64,000 nt of DNA, taken from NCBI GenBank assembly GCA_963691655.1, contig OY829328.1, positions 27,299,890 through 27,363,889 on the forward strand. Reading direction: 5' to 3'. The number at the start of each line of letters is the position of its first letter. Within the stretch, counting starts at the first letter, position 1. The DNA is from Toxonevra muliebris. Lineage: Eukaryota; Arthropoda; Insecta; Diptera; Pallopteridae. Made by a program: the position numbers and the translations under genes. Positions 61,593 to 64,000 of the stretch are shown here, one piece after another. The notes beneath the pieces are model-generated. The model had not been told where the DNA came from. It did not search any database and saw only the letters and a list, made by a program, of their open reading frames with translations.

Positions 61593-64000
61593 CTGTATAG
61601 AAAAATGTCCACTGCCCATATATTTGTAAAATATGTGTAGAATTAGAAACGGTAAGCAAAGAAGGTTGTCAATGATGCCCTGTTAGGCCTATGTCCTTGC
61701 GAAAACTCATATTTAATATTGTTCCCTTTGTAAGTTAGATTTTGGTATTGCAATATAAATTAATTTCATTATAAAAATTGCCTTGTTTGAAAAACCTAAT
61801 ACATTTTAGCATAAATATTGAGTCCGTGGAATAGCATTCTAAGTAATTTCCCTAAAAAGATAAACCAGATGCCTATTAAATTATTTTCTTCAAATTGGCG
61901 GCTCTTTACTTATATTTTGTTCTTTATTATTTTTCAAAAGAGATACTGGAGAGAAAAATAATGTAATAACAAACTGTCCGGAATATATTAAAAAATTTAA
62001 TATTTCATATTATTTATTGAAAAAATGTAGGTATGTGTATAAAACAGCAAAAAATGTTTGATTTGGAGTCACGTTTTGTTTGGTGTAAACAAATTATATT
62101 TACCTCAAAGGAACCAAAATATATTTGGCTAAATCTCTTGATAAAGCAGTTGCATGATGCATAAATGTCAAATTCACACCTATTCTCGTTAAAGTTCTTT
62201 CTTGATCTGTCCTTTATGCAAACATGATTAATTACATGAAAAGGCGAGAAAATACATAATTTAAATCGATGTATTTTTACTTTAATAGTTTAATACAATC
62301 ATTGCAGAGCAAAATCATATTTTGTTGCTTATTTCTTAATTTATTAACAAGAAAAAAAAAAAGTTGAAAATTACACTAATGTTTGTTTTTTTGGTTTTTC
62401 CTGATTGGAGAGAAGTAGATATTTCCAATCATACTTCTAAATTATAGATTTTTAATAGTAAAAAATTCGCGCGTTCTCTAATAAAAAAAAAACCTAACAG
62501 TACAATTTTTAACTTTTTTATTTTGTTAATAAATTAAGAAATAATTTAGAAAATAGACATAAAATTTCGAAATCATTGCTAACTGTTGCGACCACAGCGA
62601 ACTGTGTTAGGTAAGACAACAACAGCAGTGGTGTTGTGAGAAAAAAATTATGTTTATGTACCTAGGTTGATATATTAAAAACCAAACAAAACAAATAATA
62701 AATATCCAACCACAATTTATTAACTGCAAAAAGTGCAGAAGAGATTTCTCTGTGGAATGTGAGGTTTCTTCAACAGCAGCTGCGGTTTTAAATAAAGAAT
62801 CATAAAGTCTGGGTAAAATAAAAGCAATACAAATACTAATATGACAAAACCATCTATGTCGAAGTTCAGTGGCATTTCCTGTACATAAAGTGTACACTCA
62901 ATTCAAAGAAAGAAAAAAAAGTTGCAAGAAAACACTAGAATTCTCATAAATAGTTGGCATATTGAAAACAAATTGAAATAATAGGTAATGTTTCTTACCC
63001 CTATCTATTTAATATTTCAAAATCAAGGCTGTTCGCTCAGCCAGTCAACAATAAACAACTGAATATTGAAAATATAATGAAACAAGAAAACTGGTTTAAG
63101 ATGTGAAATAATAACTTAAACTTCACTTATAATAATTAAATTAACTCTGCAGATTTGCATGTATTTACTTATTTATATGCATTTGATTTCTATTATTGTA
63201 TTTTTTATGTACATATACATATGTTCAGAATTTAAAATATAGTCATCAAACAAGTTCAACTTTACATACAACCATCTTATGTACATACATATGTTTACTC
63301 AGAAATATGTAGACAAAAATCATAAACAAAATAATCAGAGGATAATATAAGGTAAAATCGTTGTTATAATATTTTTGTAAGTTTCTATACTTATTTATTC
63401 ATGTAACCCATTGACGCTGAGGCTGCTGTTGCATACCAAACTAAATGAGTCACTAAAAACTTCTCTTAAGTAAGCTCAAACAAAGAAAAAATAAAAAAAA
63501 AATAACATGAAACGAACCAAAAAGAAAAAAAAAATTTAAATAAAACATTAACAAGAAATGCCTCGGCGTCCAACTGCCACAAAAACAACTGGGCTAACAA
63601 AATAAAAAAGTAATACATAAAACCTTATAGGAAATTGCATCAAAATTGAGTTCGAGTAGGAAACTGAAATTATAAAAATCTTGACGTGATAGAAATTTTT
63701 GAAAGAGCTTTTGGAAAAAAATTTCGGCATAATTTTTGACGTATCTACCGTGTAAATCGAGTAGTAGGGCACATACATATTTATTTATATATATTTGTAT
63801 TTGCTGATTCCTGACTTGATTAAGCAAGTTGTTGCCAGATTCGAAGTCAGAATTAAATGAACATGGCTACTCTGGTACTTGGGCCTGACAAAATTCAAAA
63901 CACTGCACATTTTTCTATGCTCAATTCAGGCATAATTTCTATTTTGTGCCAACTATACATACTCCGTAAGTTTCAAACTTGAATTTATTCCAGATATGTA
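61593..64000. other. Gene-free stretch at the window end
   Basis: No coding exon is recognised on either strand; open frames are short and unlike any family. It is AT-rich, with many A runs and CATACATATG-type phrases (63200-63300), and could include a UTR of a gene beyond the window. Confidence 0.4.

Noticed and set aside
61593..64000. Short open frames near the window end
   Set aside because: None resembles a protein family, all are AT-biased and short, and no splice-joined combination makes sense.

Overview
The window is AT-rich animal DNA with spliced genes (GT-AG introns, AATAAA poly(A) signals) and many transposon remnants. The gene content points to a higher dipteran: expanded ZAD zinc-finger genes, RIC-3, and Tc1, mariner, piggyBac and non-LTR debris. 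A tephritid-type fruit fly is my best guess, but this is inference, since no species-specific marker was checked.

Layout. (1) 66-2362 (+): the 3' half of WDR35/IFT121, cut by the window edge. (2) 5239-28292: four zinc-finger genes of the grauzone-like ZAD-C2H2 type, all on the minus strand (A 5239-7251, B 12981-15105, C 18716-20846, D 26262-28292). They share one six-exon structure, and exons 1, 4 and 5 are 117, 210 and 376 bp in every copy. The DNA between them is packed with transposons: a nested Tc1 derivative, a decayed piggyBac, a foldback element, MITEs, and duplicated scraps of the zinc-finger genes themselves. (3) 28868-32656 (+): U2SURP/SR140, a U2 snRNP-associated splicing protein. 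It is divergent from gene D and convergent with (4) cyclin Q (32891-36407, -). (5) 36.4-46.9 kb: no gene found, but a foldback element, an internally deleted mariner and several TIR elements. (6) 46906-57764 (+): ric3, the nicotinic receptor chaperone, with long transposon-bearing introns and two exons whose phases make them mutually exclusive. (7) 60841-61477 (+): NDUFA11/ND-B14.7 of respiratory complex I. The last 2.5 kb show no gene.

The genes do not form one pathway. The most informative parts are the zinc-finger array (shared gene structure, a shared core promoter and DRE-like site in B and C, a GC donor in gene B, an inverted 56-bp copy of a gene C splice junction) and the alternative exons of ric3. 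All exon boundaries were read by eye from splice sites and reading frame, without transcript evidence.
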